A stretch of 64,000 nt of DNA, taken from the NCBI RefSeq assembly GCF_051201685.1, contig NZ_CP179213.1, positions 2,356,001 to 2,420,000 of the forward strand. The letters run 5' to 3'. A program made the position numbers and the translations under genes. The notes below the pieces were generated by a model that searched no databases, was not told the DNA's origin, and saw only the letters and a list, made by a program, of their open reading frames with translations. The stretch's first letter is position 1, and each line of letters begins with the position of its first letter. This DNA comes from Luminiphilus sp051201685. GTDB taxonomy: Bacteria; Pseudomonadota; Gammaproteobacteria; Pseudomonadales; Halieaceae. Of this stretch, positions 8,674 through 17,406 are shown one piece after another.

Positions 8674-10394
8674 GTGGACGCCGCAGTGCCATCATCTGGC
8701 TCGTGATGAAAGTGGTGCAGGTCGCGCTGCGGGAAAGGTATGGTAATTCCCGCACGATCAAAAGCGAGCTTCACTTCTCGATGTAAAGTCCAATACGTAG
8801 GCCAGTAGTCTGCCGTCTTGACCCATGGCCGGACGACAAAATCAATCGAACTTTCCCCATGCCGGTGCACTTTAACCACAGTCTCTGGCTCTGGGAGTAT
8901 TTCCGGAATTTGCGCCAACACCTCGGCTAACACCTGCTCCGCCTGCTCGATACTATCGCTGTAGCTGATACAGAACTCAGTATCGACACGACGCATGTTT
9001 TGACTCGTGTAGTTTCGAATTACATCGCCCCATATTTTGCTGTTGGGCACGATAAGGCTTTTGTTGTCAGTAGTCGTAATGGTTGTTGATACTAAATTCA
9101 TCCGACGCACGGTGCCTTCAACGCCTGCTACGGCAATAAAATCTCCCACATCAAAGGGTCGGTAAGCTAGGATCATACCCCCTGCGGCGAAATTACTAAG
9201 CGTCTCCTGCAGGGCAAAACCCAAGATAAATCCCGCGACGCCCAAGCCCGCCAGCATGGGCGCCAAAGAAATACCCATCTGTGATAATGCAATAAGAAAA
9301 CCGGCCGCCATCACACCGCCGCCAATCATTGAGACAGACACATCTCTCAAAAGCTGCGACATGCCACCGGGTCGCTTGTCGAGAGTGCGCTGCGCAAATC
9401 GCCGCGCAGCCCGACTGATGAATCGCGCCAAAAACACGATGCCAAGGAACACCAAAATGCGGAGCACCATATCGGGCCCCTCAGTGGTGAACCACCGACT
9501 GATTTTGGAGTAGATGTCGTCGATAACGACATTGAAAACTTCGAGGTCAACCATTTCGAAGGAAATGGCAGTTTGCTCCTCGATAACCGCGCGTTTCACT
9601 CTGGTGGTATCAAGACCTACACGCTGCATTTGCGTGGCGATACGCCCCAACCACGCTACGTCTAAAGCAAGAAGCTGCTCTGCGCGCAACAATGCTTCTT
9701 GTACCGATGGATCAGAGGACGGTGATTTTAGGCGGGATTGCAGGGCTTGCCGTTGCGCTTTCAGCAGCTGGAGAGACCCGAGCCGCTCATCTGCGTAATA
9801 CAACAAGCTTCGGTTAGCGAGTTGCTCCAAAGTCCCTGCTGGAAAATTCAATGCTGCACGAACGTCTACCACGTCGATCATGTACTCCAGATAACGTATT
9901 CGCTGCTCATCCATGCTATCTATTTGCGCACGCAACAGCGCTCGATCTAAACCGCTGAGCGCGTCTAATCCCTCATGTTTTACGGCAATACGAGACTCAA
10001 GGAGCTCAAATCTTCGGGTAAAGCCCTCATCAAGCTGCTGATTACGCAGCGCCAACCTCGCCGCAAGTTCGCCGCGCTCTGGGGCGTCGTTATCAAGCTT
10101 CAGTATTCGCCCAGCAATTCTGCTGAACTGCTTCAGCACGTGAAGAGATTCCTCGTCGAGGTAAAAGCGCAGTGCATCCTCCGGACTCCCGTTAATATCG
10201 CCGGCCTCCTCCTCGGTCTGCCGAATGGCATAAAAAAGCGCCTCGAGGGAATCGAGCTCATCCGCTACCGTTAGGGTAGGTTGCGTTTCCAGATCCCCAG
10301 TTTCTTGGCTCCATATTGGGCCAGCAGCCACCAAGACAAACAAAGACACAGCCCAGCCGAAACTTTTAATTCGATAAAAGCACCTTGTGATCAA
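8670..10394 (-). CDS. MscS-family mechanosensitive ion channel
   Basis: 574 residues. A signal peptide (about 1-29) is followed by a long, charged, helical periplasmic region (about 40-280), then three membrane segments (near 302-320, 345-365 and 370-400) and the cytosolic MscS beta/alpha domains to the C-terminus. The pore-lining helix is recognisable in LAGLGVAGFILGFALQ, and RPFDVGDFI opens the beta domain. The protein releases solutes on hypo-osmotic shock. Its start overlaps the stop of the upstream DAHP synthase gene by 4 bp (ATGA), so the two are translationally coupled although no functional link is known. Confidence 0.9.
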   Translation of the reverse strand: MITRCFYRIKSFGWAVSLFVLVAAGPIWSQETGDLETQPTLTVADELDSLEALFYAIRQTEEEAGDINGSPEDALRFYLDEESLHVLKQFSRIAGRILKLDNDAPERGELAARLALRNQQLDEGFTRRFELLESRIAVKHEGLDALSGLDRALLRAQIDSMDEQRIRYLEYMIDVVDVRAALNFPAGTLEQLANRSLLYYADERLGSLQLLKAQRQALQSRLKSPSSDPSVQEALLRAEQLLALDVAWLGRIATQMQRVGLDTTRVKRAVIEEQTAISFEMVDLEVFNVVIDDIYSKISRWFTTEGPDMVLRILVFLGIVFLARFISRAARRFAQRTLDKRPGGMSQLLRDVSVSMIGGGVMAAGFLIALSQMGISLAPMLAGLGVAGFILGFALQETLSNFAAGGMILAYRPFDVGDFIAVAGVEGTVRRMNLVSTTITTTDNKSLIVPNSKIWGDVIRNYTSQNMRRVDTEFCISYSDSIEQAEQVLAEVLAQIPEILPEPETVVKVHRHGESSIDFVVRPWVKTADYWPTYWTLHREVKLAFDRAGITIPFPQRDLHHFHHEPDDGTAAST

Positions 10395-11461
10395 GAGTCA
10401 CCCCCTCGGCTCAGTCGTCTTTGGGCCACGTTATCAGCAAGACGGGTCAAGATATCTTCAGTAGCAGCCCAATCGATGCAAGGGTCAGTAATGCTTTGTC
10501 CGTAAGTCAATGTCCCGCCCTCCACAACGTTCTGGCGGCCAGCCTCCAGAAAGCTCTCGATCATGACGCCAATAATGCCATCGTTACCACCCGCTACCTG
10601 CTGACCGATGTTGCTGAGAACTTCAAGTTGTCGCTTAGGCTGTTTACGGCTATTTGCATGGCTGGCGTCAATCATTAAACGATCGGGTAAGCCAGCTTGG
10701 CTTAGCAGCGCTCGCGCATCGTCAACCGCAAACATGTCATAGTTTGGCTGGTGTCCACCCCGCAGAATGACATGACAATCTTCATTACCCAGCGTTTCGA
10801 AAATCGCAGACTGTCCCTCTTTCGTAACCGAGAGAAAATGATGGGATTGACGGGCAGCACCGATCGCATCGACCGCCATTTGCACATTGCCATCCGTGCC
10901 GTTTTTAAAGCCAACAGGGCACGACAGCCCCGAGGCTAACTCACGATGCGTCTGACTTTCGGTTGTTCTCGCGCCTATCGCACCCCAACTCACCAAATCG
11001 GCTAAGTACTGGGGGGATATTAGATCAAGGTACTCAGTGCCTGTGGGCAAGCCCAGTCGATTCAGGTCTACCAGCAGTTGCCTAGCCAAACGAAGGCCCT
11101 TGTTGATTTGAAAGGAATCGTCCAAATCGGGGTCGTTAATCAAACCCTTCCAACCCACCGTTGTTCTTGGCTTTTCAAAATAGACACGCATGACCACCAG
11201 CAAACGATCATTCAACCGGTGGGCAAGGGGTTGGAGGCGTTTAGCATATTCAATCGCAGCATCTACGTCGTGAATGCTGCAAGGACCGACAACCACCACA
11301 AGGCGGTCGTCTTCACCTGCCAATACGTTGTGTATCGCCTTTCTTGCCTGAGTAACGTGGGCAGCAACCGTTTCGTCGAGGGGAATTTGGCTGAGTAACT
11401 CGCTGGGCGAAGCCAACTCTTTAAGAGATGAAATACGGGTGTCGTCGGTAATTGAAGGCAT
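10391..11461 (-). CDS. aroG: 3-deoxy-7-phosphoheptulonate (DAHP) synthase, class I
   Basis: 356 residues, full length for the AroF/G/H class I family. It condenses phosphoenolpyruvate and erythrose 4-phosphate, the first step of the shikimate pathway. Seen motifs are GPCSIHD (59-65, metal-binding Cys), KNGTDGN (near 188) and DASHANS (near 265, metal-binding His/Asp region). Which aromatic amino acid inhibits it cannot be read with confidence, so the symbol stands for the family. It is followed by the overlapping mscS-type gene and preceded by a DUF501 gene 19 bp upstream on the same strand, suggesting a three-gene unit. Confidence 0.92.
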   Translation of the reverse strand: MPSITDDTRISSLKELASPSELLSQIPLDETVAAHVTQARKAIHNVLAGEDDRLVVVVGPCSIHDVDAAIEYAKRLQPLAHRLNDRLLVVMRVYFEKPRTTVGWKGLINDPDLDDSFQINKGLRLARQLLVDLNRLGLPTGTEYLDLISPQYLADLVSWGAIGARTTESQTHRELASGLSCPVGFKNGTDGNVQMAVDAIGAARQSHHFLSVTKEGQSAIFETLGNEDCHVILRGGHQPNYDMFAVDDARALLSQAGLPDRLMIDASHANSRKQPKRQLEVLSNIGQQVAGGNDGIIGVMIESFLEAGRQNVVEGGTLTYGQSITDPCIDWAATEDILTRLADNVAQRRLSRGGDS

Positions 11462-11480
11462 CGAATTTATAAACTCATGA

Positions 11481-12038
11481 TTAAGCGCGGGAGGTAAGAC
11501 TGGCAGGACCTTCGGCGAGAAGCTCGTCGACCATATCTCCTACAACGTTAGATTGGACACAGTGCGCGGCATACCACGTATGCAAGCAGCGAATTCTATT
11601 GGACTCCTGAATGCCGCCGATGCCGCGAGTAGTGAAAGCCCCCATCATACCAGACGACTCCAGAAATTCTCGTTCAGTCGGCGTCATTGTTGCAGCACGC
11701 AAGTCTTTGTGTCGTTCATGATCAGTGCGCATTTCCGCCTGCAATTCAGGCGAAGCGTTCACACGGTGCTGCAAAGAAGCGATGACTCCAGCAGCTTCGA
11801 AACGATCGATTGCAAGACAAAGTGCTGGATCGATCAACCAAAATACGGTTGGAAATGGCTTACCATCAACTACCGGAGCAACTTGAATAACCCGGGGCCG
11901 TCCTCGATCGTCCCACGCGACAATATCCCGAAGTCCTCTTGGCTCACGGTCTAAACACTGGCGAATGTAGGGCCTCCAGCGGTCTAAATCGGTGTGCCTC
12001 AATGTGCCTGGTTTCTTTTGATCGGTCATGAGCGGCAT
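11481..12038 (-). CDS. DUF501 family protein
   Basis: 185 residues, cytosolic, no membrane segment. The arrangement with a GLRDIVAWDD segment, then a WLIDP segment, and a late GIGGI...CLHTWYAAH block is typical of DUF501, a conserved family without assigned biochemical role (often encoded near exopolyphosphatase or enolase genes in other bacteria). An alternative ATG three codons downstream is possible. It is divergent from the cobalamin riboswitch operon. Confidence 0.8.
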   Translation of the reverse strand: MPLMTDQKKPGTLRHTDLDRWRPYIRQCLDREPRGLRDIVAWDDRGRPRVIQVAPVVDGKPFPTVFWLIDPALCLAIDRFEAAGVIASLQHRVNASPELQAEMRTDHERHKDLRAATMTPTEREFLESSGMMGAFTTRGIGGIQESNRIRCLHTWYAAHCVQSNVVGDMVDELLAEGPASLTSRA

Positions 12039-12077
12039 GATAACACCGCCTAAAACCTCCCAAACACCACATAAGGT

Positions 12078-12106
12078 TTGACGCCGCTTTCTTGCGCGAG
12101 TAGTGT
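12078..12106 (+). promoter_or_regulatory. candidate promoter of the cobalamin operon
   Basis: TTGACG (12078-12083), a 17-bp spacer and TAGTGT (12101-12106). The -35 matches consensus at 5 of 6 positions, the -10 only at 3 of 6, but the predicted start near 12113 falls exactly at the beginning of the riboswitch. Confidence 0.45.
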
Positions 12107-12111
12107 GCGCC

Positions 12112-12255
12112 TCGTTAGGTGCTTGCCGGCCAACGTGGTCTGGGCAGGTTAAAAGGGAAACTGGTCACCGGTCACCAGCCGCTATTCCAGTGCTGCCCCC
12201 GCAACGGTAGGGAACGCTGTTCCAAGCCCGATACCTGCCTGACGTAACGTAAACC
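12112..12255 (+). ncRNA. cobalamin (adenosylcobalamin-type) riboswitch
   Basis: The order of conserved elements fits the B12 riboswitch: an AGGTGC-type opening, GGCAGGTTAAAAGGGAA, a GGTCACCGGTCACC stem, then GCTGCCCCCGCAAC, and the closing AAGCCCGATACCTGCC. It lies about 100 bases before a BtuB-like receptor gene followed by a cobalamin adenosyltransferase gene, the classic context. On binding cobalamin such elements repress downstream expression. Between the aptamer and the start codon lies a GC-rich segment that could form the expression platform, but I cannot fold it reliably. Confidence 0.93.
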
Positions 12256-12355
12256 ACAAAGCGGAGGGCTTTGCAGGGTGCGACTCCCCAGTTTTGGCTG
12301 GAGCCCACACCTGTGCTGCTGAGACAGCGCCTCCGCCTCATGCAGGAGCTGCGCT

Positions 12356-14218
12356 ATGTTTCGCCCAACCGTCTACCGACCACTTGTTTTAACGTTACTC
12401 GTTGGCACTCCCGCTATGGCTGCTAACGCGGCAGCCGCCGACACTGAATCCATTGAGGAAACTGTCATCGTGGCCTCCCGCGTACCGACACCGCTCAGCA
12501 GAATCGGCGTATCTGTGTCTGTTACTGATCGTGAAACCCTAGAGGTTTTGGGCTACAGCGATATTGCTGACTTCCTCGATCTACAACCCGGCGTATCGGT
12601 AACTCGTGATGGTGGCCCTGGAAAATCAGCTTCGGTTCGTATTCGTGGGGAAGAAGGCTTTCGCACTCGAGTCGTTTTGGACGGTATCGATATCGCCGAC
12701 CCCTCTTCCCCTCAAATCAGCCCGCGCATTGAACACCTCCTCTCTGAAGGGCTGCAGCGCATTGAGGTACTGAGGGGACCACAAGGACTCGCTTACGGGG
12801 CTGATGCCGGTGGGGTCATCGCCATAACGACGCGCCAACCCGAACAAGGAATGACCGCAAGCCTTACCGCGGAAGGCGGCCAGAACGGTTATTCAAAATT
12901 CGGGGGCTTTGTTGCTGGGGGCGCGGAAGTATTCCGAGGATCGCTATCCGTCACAGACTTGAGCACCGACGGCTTCAATGCCAGGCCCTCTGACAACCAA
13001 TTGCGTGACGATGACGGATACAGCAACACCACTATCCATGGCACTGCCTCATTGAGTTTGACCGACGCTCTCACGGTGACGGGTAGCGTGCACGACATTA
13101 ACGGCGATAACGACTATGACGGCTGTTTTGACACAGCGACTTTTGCTCAAATTGGTGCGTGTACCGACACCTTTGACCAGTCAGCGGTGCGAATCTCAGC
13201 AAATTTCACGAACGCAGTGATCGACTCGTCACTCAGCTATGAAAAATCTGACATTGAAAGAGCGTTTTACAGTGCCGATATATTGTCCTTTGAAACCGAG
13301 GGCGAGCAGGAAGAAGTTTCCTGGATTGGCTCCATGACCCCAGCGTTAGGACAACGGTTAACTCTGGGAGTCGATGCCGCTGACCAATCGCTTATCGATG
13401 GGGGCAACGAACGCAGTCGGGATAACCTGGGGATTTGGGGAGAGTACGACCTCGATGTCCTCGCCGGCGCACTAACAGTGGGGGCTCGATGGGATGACAA
13501 CGACGATTTCGGCCAACACACGTCCTGGCGAATCAGTCTGCAGCAACAGCTCGCTGGCACCGATCACCCATTGATCGCAAGAGGCGCCGTTGGCACCGGC
13601 TTTCGGGCACCAAGCCTTTACGAAATAGCCTACAACGCGGGCCCCTTTAGTTACGCACCTGCAGCGACCACTGCACTGACCGAAGAAAAAAGCCAAGGTT
13701 GGGAAATCGGCCTGAGCTGGGGCCAACCTGACCAGCGGCTTGAGGTCACCTGGTTTGACCAGGAGATCGAAAACGAAATTTATTTCGATATGGCGAGCTT
13801 CTCTGGCTACCTTCAGGGCTCGGGCACGACAACGTCTCAGGGCTTAGAAATTGCCGGTGAGACCGCTTTTCTTGCGCGCTGGCGTCTTATGGCAAACATC
13901 ACCTGGAATGAGACAGAGTCCAGCGCCAAACAACAAAGACCCTACCGCCCTGAATGGACTGCTGCGAGCAGTCTGCTGTGGCAGAACCGTTCTTTGGTCG
14001 CTGCTCTAACTGCTCGGTTCGCCTGGGACTCCGTGGATACCGCTGGAGCGCCCATGCCTGACACCGAACGGCTAGACGCAAGTCTTATGGTCAATGTAAC
14101 CCAATCGCTTCGTGTGACAGGACGCATTGAAAATTTAACAGATAATCGCGACCCCCAAGTCAGGGATTACAATCAGATTCCGAGAGCCGCTTACCTGGGC
14201 CTTCGCTACAGTATTTAG
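12356..14218 (+). CDS. btuB: TonB-dependent vitamin B12 receptor, BtuB-like
   Basis: 620 residues. Signal peptide about 1-27; TonB-box-like ETVIVAS at 35-41; a plug domain (about 45-150) with VLDGIDIADPSSP and IEVLRGPQG; then a 22-strand-type barrel ending in LGLRYSI with a C-terminal aromatic-type strand. It imports cobalamin across the outer membrane with energy from TonB/ExbBD (encoded elsewhere). Riboswitch upstream and the cobO-type gene 11 bp downstream support B12 as the ligand. RBS AGGAG precedes the ATG. Confidence 0.9.
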   Translation: MFRPTVYRPLVLTLLVGTPAMAANAAAADTESIEETVIVASRVPTPLSRIGVSVSVTDRETLEVLGYSDIADFLDLQPGVSVTRDGGPGKSASVRIRGEEGFRTRVVLDGIDIADPSSPQISPRIEHLLSEGLQRIEVLRGPQGLAYGADAGGVIAITTRQPEQGMTASLTAEGGQNGYSKFGGFVAGGAEVFRGSLSVTDLSTDGFNARPSDNQLRDDDGYSNTTIHGTASLSLTDALTVTGSVHDINGDNDYDGCFDTATFAQIGACTDTFDQSAVRISANFTNAVIDSSLSYEKSDIERAFYSADILSFETEGEQEEVSWIGSMTPALGQRLTLGVDAADQSLIDGGNERSRDNLGIWGEYDLDVLAGALTVGARWDDNDDFGQHTSWRISLQQQLAGTDHPLIARGAVGTGFRAPSLYEIAYNAGPFSYAPAATTALTEEKSQGWEIGLSWGQPDQRLEVTWFDQEIENEIYFDMASFSGYLQGSGTTTSQGLEIAGETAFLARWRLMANITWNETESSAKQQRPYRPEWTAASSLLWQNRSLVAALTARFAWDSVDTAGAPMPDTERLDASLMVNVTQSLRVTGRIENLTDNRDPQVRDYNQIPRAAYLGLRYSI

Positions 14219-14229
14219 AGGGCTTAGCT

Positions 14230-14838
14230 ATGGAGAGCAATAACAAGGAGGCGCGTCACAAGCGCGCCATGGAAAAGCAGAAAACTTCCGTGGATGCGGG
14301 AGTAGCGGCGGCGACCATTGACAGAGGGGTCGCGGTCCTCCTGACGGGCGATGGCAAAGGTAAAACCAGCTCCGCTTTCGGTATGGTGCTGCGAGCTCTG
14401 GGCTACGGGCAAAAAGTTGGCGTCGTTCAGTTTATAAAAGGTGTGCAGCTGTCCGGGGAAGAGCATTATCTTCGCGATCACTGCCCGGAGGTAGAGTTTT
14501 ACCAAATGGGTACGGGCTTTACTTGGGACACCCAAGACCGCAGTGGCGACATTGCAGCCGCAGAGCGCACCTGGGAAATTGCGGAGGCTATGCTGCAGAA
14601 TGAAGCTCTAGATCTTGTCATACTGGACGAACTCACCTACATGCTCGCCTTTAAGTACCTTTCTGAGGACGCAGTTTTAACTGCCATTACAGGGCGCCCG
14701 CCTCATCAAAGCGTAGTTGTAACAGGCCGGGGTGGAGGCACAGAGCTGCGCTCGGTCATGGACACCGTATCAGAGGTCAAAGACATAGAGCATGCCTATC
14801 GCGCTGGCATACAAGCTAGGAAAGGGGTTGATTACTGA
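14230..14838 (+). CDS. cobO: corrinoid adenosyltransferase (CobO/BtuR/CobA type)
   Basis: 202 residues. The P-loop GDGKGKTSS (40-48) and the later VILDELTY motif identify the BtuR/CobO family, which transfers the adenosyl group of ATP to cob(I)alamin or cob(I)yrinate diamide. In an organism importing B12 through the adjacent receptor the role is probably salvage, converting it to coenzyme form. An N-terminal lysine-rich extension precedes the core. Second gene of the riboswitch operon. The stop codon TGA is followed immediately by the GTG start of the next gene. Confidence 0.93.
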   Translation: MESNNKEARHKRAMEKQKTSVDAGVAAATIDRGVAVLLTGDGKGKTSSAFGMVLRALGYGQKVGVVQFIKGVQLSGEEHYLRDHCPEVEFYQMGTGFTWDTQDRSGDIAAAERTWEIAEAMLQNEALDLVILDELTYMLAFKYLSEDAVLTAITGRPPHQSVVVTGRGGGTELRSVMDTVSEVKDIEHAYRAGIQARKGVDY

Positions 14839-15450
14839 GTGGCCGTGCAACCCTTAAACAGCGACTCTATTGATTTTGGATGGTTTCTCACCTACAAATT
14901 TTTTAATTCATTATTTCTGGGGCTGTCTATTGGGGCAGTCTTTACCCTCTACGAACCCCTTTCACCTGCCATATTTTCCGCGGGAGGGATCGGGCTAGCA
15001 TTAGCAACGCTTGTCGTGGCAACTCAATATCATAGAATTTTCAGCCCCTATTGGTTTTTTCGCCTCTCTGTAAGCGTTGAAATAACCATTTTGCTGGGGA
15101 TTCTGGTCGTGCTTATATACCCTCTCGGCGAACCAGTAGCGCTGTTTGTCTACTTGGGGTACCAATTTACCTTTGCCTTGGGTAATTATCTCGTTCGCTG
15201 TGAGACGTTACTTTTTGTAGACAACCGGCGACTGGGGCAACTTGATATGGCAAAACAAGTGGCCTACTTGGTAGGCATGGGCTCTTCCTGGCTCGGCTAC
15301 CAGATCTTCGCCACACAGTTTAATATGGTCGATAAAGTTAAGCAGGTAACCATGCTGCATTGGCCATTACTGGTCATTGAAGTCATCATCATTTTTTGCT
15401 TAATCTTTGCCTTTAGGTCATCACGGAAACGGGATACACACCCCGAGTAA
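14839..15450 (+). CDS. hypothetical inner-membrane protein of the cobalamin operon
   Basis: 203 residues with about six hydrophobic segments (near 18-38, 44-62, 72-95, 98-118, 138-155 and 175-196), so an integral membrane protein. I do not recognise the family; a GQLDMAKQVAYLVGMG loop is vaguely like half of a major-facilitator protein, and its size resembles the small B12 transporter BtuM, but I see no defining motif of either. Its GTG start abuts the stop of cobO with no gap (TGAGTG), so translation should be coupled and under riboswitch control. That context, not homology, suggests a role in corrinoid transport or handling. Confidence 0.65.
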   Translation: MAVQPLNSDSIDFGWFLTYKFFNSLFLGLSIGAVFTLYEPLSPAIFSAGGIGLALATLVVATQYHRIFSPYWFFRLSVSVEITILLGILVVLIYPLGEPVALFVYLGYQFTFALGNYLVRCETLLFVDNRRLGQLDMAKQVAYLVGMGSSWLGYQIFATQFNMVDKVKQVTMLHWPLLVIEVIIIFCLIFAFRSSRKRDTHPE

Positions 15451-15514
15451 GCCAAGTCGTTGCACCCCTGCTGGGCAGCCTCTGGTCAAACGGGACTCAA
15501 AATGAGGTAAAACC

Positions 15515-16051
15515 ATGCCAAGATCATCGCTACTACTGCATGCTGGATTATTCGCACTGGGTTTATGCGGGCCTATTATCAGTATTGCAGAGCCTACAGA
15601 GATGGCGAGTGAGCTCCTTGAAACTGTGCAATCGGTCCGCGGATTGGGCGCCACCTCAATCAAAGATGGCGGCGGAGGTAGTGGCGGAGGTAGTGGTGGT
15701 AGCGGCGAAGATAATGTCGACCCCCCAAATGACCCGGAGACTGCGGTTCGTCAGGTCTACGAGGATGACGTGAATCAGCTCATAGTGAGCTCGGCAGGAG
15801 GATGCACTAGTTCGGGTTGCCACGGTCGTGCCGGCGCACCGGGCGGCTTACGCCTCTATAGTTCAGCCGAGGCTAACAGTGTCAACGATAACTATCAGTC
15901 ATTCCTGAAGTACATTGGCGCCGAATCTGCCGATCGGCTCACCAGTAAGATTTCAGGTAATGGTCACGGCGGCGGTACCCGCTACGGTTCGGGATCTGAT
16001 GAATACGCCACTATTGAGGCTTGGGCAGTATCAGTAGAAGCCCTACCCTAA
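15515..16051 (+). CDS. exported protein with CX4CH cytochrome c-like motif
   Basis: 178 residues: signal peptide (about 1-25), a short helix, a Gly/Ser linker (52-63) and a small C-terminal domain. Cys97-Thr-Ser-Ser-Gly-Cys102-His103 is a CX4CH heme-attachment-like motif, followed by GAPGGLRLY, the Gly-Gly-Leu pattern seen after the heme site in planctomycete-type cytochrome domains, and a closing W170 segment. Distal ligand is uncertain: there is no suitable Met, but His151 in NGHGG is a candidate. It may be a monoheme c-type protein. RBS GAGG upstream of ATG. The last 9 bases overlap the convergent aldolase gene. Confidence 0.65.
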   Translation: MPRSSLLLHAGLFALGLCGPIISIAEPTEMASELLETVQSVRGLGATSIKDGGGGSGGGSGGSGEDNVDPPNDPETAVRQVYEDDVNQLIVSSAGGCTSSGCHGRAGAPGGLRLYSSAEANSVNDNYQSFLKYIGAESADRLTSKISGNGHGGGTRYGSGSDEYATIEAWAVSVEALP

Positions 16052-16840
16052 CAAATCGGGTTGCTCCGCCATAACGACATCGAACATTGGCAGAGCACTG
16101 AACCATCCTGCTTGCCTGCTACCCACCTGCTGTTGCGTATGCTTCGCCATATCTTCGGGTATCGGCCGCGGCGCACCTGCAGCCTCAGCGAGAAGCTGCG
16201 CCTGACAGCTACGCTCCATCGTGACATACCACCAGCAGGCTTCCTCCACAGAACCGCCTACCGTTAAATGTCCGTGGTTTTGCATGATAATCGCCTTTTT
16301 CTGCCCCAATATACTGGCTAGACGCTCACCTTCTGTCATGTCGACAACCACACCCGTGTAATCATCCAGCAATGCGTGATCTCCAAAGAACGCGCAGGCA
16401 TCCTGAGTAATAGGATCTAGTAATCGCCCCAAAGATGACCAAGCCTTACCGTAAATGGAGTGTGCGTGGGCGGCTGCAATAACCTCCGGACGCGACTGAT
16501 GAATGTGACCATGAATGGTGAAAGCGGCACCGTTTAAAATACCCTTACCTTCAACAATCTGTCCGTCGTGATCGACACGAATCAGATCGGACACACACAC
16601 CTGCTTAAAAGAACGCCCCATGGGGTTCACCCAAAACGTTTCGGTATCGATAGGATCACGAACCGTAATGTGTCCTGCGACGCCCTCATCAAACCCAAAT
16701 TTTCCAAAAATACGGAGCGCTGCAGCCAAACGTTGTTTGCGAAACCCCTGCTCCTCTTCAGGCGTGCGTTGCGCACCATCTGGGCCCGCCAGTATTTTAT
16801 CCGACGCATTCATCACGAGTTGATTAACTTGCTGATTCAT
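16043..16840 (-). CDS. class II aldolase/adducin family protein
   Basis: 265 residues. The family fold of fuculose-phosphate aldolases, ribulose-phosphate epimerases and related metal enzymes is shown by the zinc-ligand motifs HAHS (near residue 124) and NHGH (near 190), with a GxGIAGH-like GVAGHITVRDP near residue 55. Substrate is not deducible; many such stand-alone proteins are of unknown specificity. It is 5 bp downstream of an HxlR-type regulator gene, so the pair is likely one operon with the regulator as a candidate controller. Confidence 0.85.
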   Translation of the reverse strand: MNQQVNQLVMNASDKILAGPDGAQRTPEEEQGFRKQRLAAALRIFGKFGFDEGVAGHITVRDPIDTETFWVNPMGRSFKQVCVSDLIRVDHDGQIVEGKGILNGAAFTIHGHIHQSRPEVIAAAHAHSIYGKAWSSLGRLLDPITQDACAFFGDHALLDDYTGVVVDMTEGERLASILGQKKAIIMQNHGHLTVGGSVEEACWWYVTMERSCQAQLLAEAAGAPRPIPEDMAKHTQQQVGSRQAGWFSALPMFDVVMAEQPDLLG

Positions 16841-16845
16841 GTTTT

Positions 16846-17406
16846 TTACTCACTTTTAGGGTTGTCCTGCAGCGCAGAAAACTCTGCAGCTGCAGCAGGT
16901 AATGCTGCTTCCGGTGGCACTGTAGCTCCTACCTCCAGCAATGACTTGATAAACATTTGCATTATGGGTCCAGGGCGTGCCGACACTTCCTCTGGCCGGA
17001 GCGAATCGCCGCACTCACTGCAACTTAGTACGGGTTTGGCAAGATTTCCGCAGCCGGCATGCCAATACTCAGTAGGGGGCCCCTGCCCTTTGTCCAACCA
17101 GGCATCACCCCAATTGCCCAAGGTCATGAGCACAGGGTAGAGCCCTAAGCCCATTCGAGTTAGACGATACTCGTAGCGAACCGGCCGGTCGCAGTACGGG
17201 ACCCGCGTCATCACCCCAGCCTCCACTAGGCCTGCTAAGCGCTCAGACAGGCGATGGCGGGTAACTCCGAGGTTTCGATAGAACTCATCAAAGCGGCGTG
17301 TGCCCTTGAAAGCGTCTCGAATAATTAAAAGAGTCCAACGCTCACCAACAACAGAAAGCGCTCGAGCAACAGAGCAAACCTGCGTGTCAATATTTTCCCA
17401 TTTCAT
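16846..17406 (-). CDS. HxlR family transcriptional regulator
   Basis: 186 residues. Residues about 10-105 are the HxlR winged-helix domain: a Cys near the start (C11, VCSVARAL), GERWTLLIIRDAFKG, the RYNL-like FYRNLGVTRHRLSERLAGL recognition region and RYEYRLT in the wing. The C-terminal 80 residues include a CX2C pair (SCSEC) that might bind metal or sense redox. First gene of a two-gene unit with the class II aldolase. HxlR proteins usually respond to electrophiles or redox-active metabolites; the signal here is unknown. Confidence 0.88.
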   Translation of the reverse strand: MKWENIDTQVCSVARALSVVGERWTLLIIRDAFKGTRRFDEFYRNLGVTRHRLSERLAGLVEAGVMTRVPYCDRPVRYEYRLTRMGLGLYPVLMTLGNWGDAWLDKGQGPPTEYWHAGCGNLAKPVLSCSECGDSLRPEEVSARPGPIMQMFIKSLLEVGATVPPEAALPAAAAEFSALQDNPKSE

